From Treponema sp. (GTDB taxonomy: Bacteria > Spirochaetota > Spirochaetia > Treponematales > Breznakiellaceae): a DNA stretch of 14,476 bases. Each line of letters opens with the position of its first letter. Positions within the stretch are counted from its first letter, which is position 1. The stretch is taken from the NCBI GenBank assembly GCA_031268245.1, contig JAIRXN010000194.1, positions 1 through 14,476 on the forward strand. Direction: 5' to 3'. This document shows, in pieces, positions 13,771 through 14,476 of this stretch. The position numbers and the translations under genes are program-made. The notes under the pieces are model-generated. The model saw only the letters and a list, made by a program, of their open reading frames with translations, did not search any database and had not been told where the DNA came from.

Positions 13771-14476
13771 TTATTCGGTAACAAAGCGGTAGCCTGCTTT
13801 TTCGGAAACCACGGTTCCCACCGCCGGATAGCGGAGATGCATGCCGCCAATCGGGACTTTGTTCCGGGCCGCATAGGAGAGATATTCCTCCCTGGAGGCC
13901 GCGGCGGTTTTGGGATCGGTATCGTAAGTGACAGACACAGAAGGCAGGGGGAACTGGACATCCTGAACATGCATAAGATCCCCCCAGATGACAAGTTCCT
14001 TCCCCCCGTCCCGAACGAGAAAGGCCGTATGTCCCGGAGTGTGCCCGTAGGCTGCCGCGGCCCGGATGCCGGGAAGTATCTCAATCCCTCCCGCCGAGAG
14101 AGCGCCGGGCTCGAAGGTCTCCACCCGGCCTGAATAGGGAGCCAGCGCGGCTTTTGCTCCCGCATTCCCCTGCTGATCGACCCAGTAGGCCCGCTCCTTC
14201 CCGGCAAGGAAAACCTTCGCCTTGGGGAAGAGAGCCTTCCCATCCTTTGCCATACCCCCGATATGATCGCCGTGCATGTGGGTAAGGAGCACCGTATCCA
14301 CATCTTCGGGTTTCACCCCCAGTTCCTGCATACTGGTGAAAATGGCGCCCCCGAAACCCGTATCCACCACCACCGTCCGGCCTTTTCCCCGGATAAGAAA
14401 GGTATTGGTCTGCGAACCAAAGCTGCCTCCGGGAATGTATGTATCAAGCTGAGCGGCGCTCAGATCCAGGAGGATG
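13771..14476 (-). CDS. MBL-fold metallo-hydrolase, 5' end outside the window
   Basis: The frame is open on the minus strand to the window edge. It reads LLDLSAAQLDTYIPGGSFGS, then a TFLIRGKGRTVVVDTGFG strand, so the GTG at 14373 is an internal valine and not the start. The metal-binding set of the metallo-beta-lactamase fold is complete: HMHGDH (about 14263-14281), a second-shell histidine in GHTPGHTAFLV, the aspartate in VIWGDLMH and the final histidine in GGMHLRYP. The family is broad (COG0491-type hydrolases, including lactonases and other esterases); the layout with IPGG...QTN before the first strand and MHLRYPAVG near the end suits secreted or general hydrolases. The substrate is unknown. 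Whether a signal peptide exists cannot be seen here. It is followed at 10 nt by the FKBP gene in the same operon. Confidence 0.87.
   Translation of the reverse strand, partial: ILLDLSAAQLDTYIPGGSFGSQTNTFLIRGKGRTVVVDTGFGGAIFTSMQELGVKPEDVDTVLLTHMHGDHIGGMAKDGKALFPKAKVFLAGKERAYWVDQQGNAGAKAALAPYSGRVETFEPGALSAGGIEILPGIRAAAAYGHTPGHTAFLVRDGGKELVIWGDLMHVQDVQFPLPSVSVTYDTDPKTAAASREEYLSYAARNKVPIGGMHLRYPAVGTVVSEKAGYRFVTE

Noticed and set aside
13761..14303. Long minus-strand reading frame continuing upstream of the FKBP start
   Set aside because: This is an alternative frame of the MBL hydrolase on the same strand; the real FKBP start at 13760 has a signal peptide and a ribosome-binding site.
14371..14373. 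GTG at 14373 as start of the MBL hydrolase
   Set aside because: The frame is open upstream to the window edge and encodes the expected first strands of the fold, so the start is outside the window.

Overview
The window looks like chromosomal DNA of a spirochaete, most likely Treponema and plausibly a termite-gut type. This is an inference from gene content: an EF-G paralogue of the spirochaetal EF-G2 kind, secreted M23/PEGA cell-envelope proteins, a Cache-type hybrid kinase and a moderately GC-rich base composition. No rRNA or marker gene settles the species.

Layout, left to right. (1) 2-202 is the C-terminal end of a periplasmic sugar-binding protein of an ABC transporter, closed by a strong terminator. 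(2) 452-2581 is a plus-strand operon: a 56-residue 2[4Fe-4S] ferredoxin, a LysM/M23 peptidoglycan peptidase and a secreted protein with two PEGA-like repeats. (3) 2582-2825 holds a possible short transcript, a terminator at 2759-2786 and a TTGACA promoter candidate. (4) 2826-5603 is a class A penicillin-binding protein (PBP1A type). (5) 5710-9447 is a large orphan hybrid histidine kinase. (6) 9448-9597, between convergent genes, is filled by a strong hairpin and a three-helix inverted-repeat structure. (7) On the minus strand, from right to left, lie an MBL-fold hydrolase running off the window, a secreted FKBP-type prolyl isomerase, a protein with two NDK-fold domains, and EF-G2.

How the genes fit together: PBP1A, the M23 peptidase, the PEGA protein and the FKBP all act in the periplasm or envelope. 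The PBP builds peptidoglycan, the M23 enzyme trims it and the FKBP helps fold exported proteins. The kinase senses an external ligand. EF-G2 probably recycles ribosomes: the histidine at the tip of domain IV that matters for translocation is replaced by serine. The NDK-like protein may be a nucleotide enzyme or a regulator.

The least ordinary signal is non-coding. A family of about 36-39-nt hairpins occurs four times (259-297, 5631-5666, 9457-9493, 12980-13015). In the last two it is followed by the same TTAGGA-n-CTGCGC dyad, whose far end supplies the TAA stop codon of a minus-strand gene. One copy of the dyad is closed; the other has been opened by about 80 bp carrying two perfect 12-bp hairpins. 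This resembles a REP/MITE-like composite repeat. Other points worth a second look are the tandem NDK protein, near-leaderless starts for EF-G2 and PBP1A, and an internal repeat in the PBP linker.
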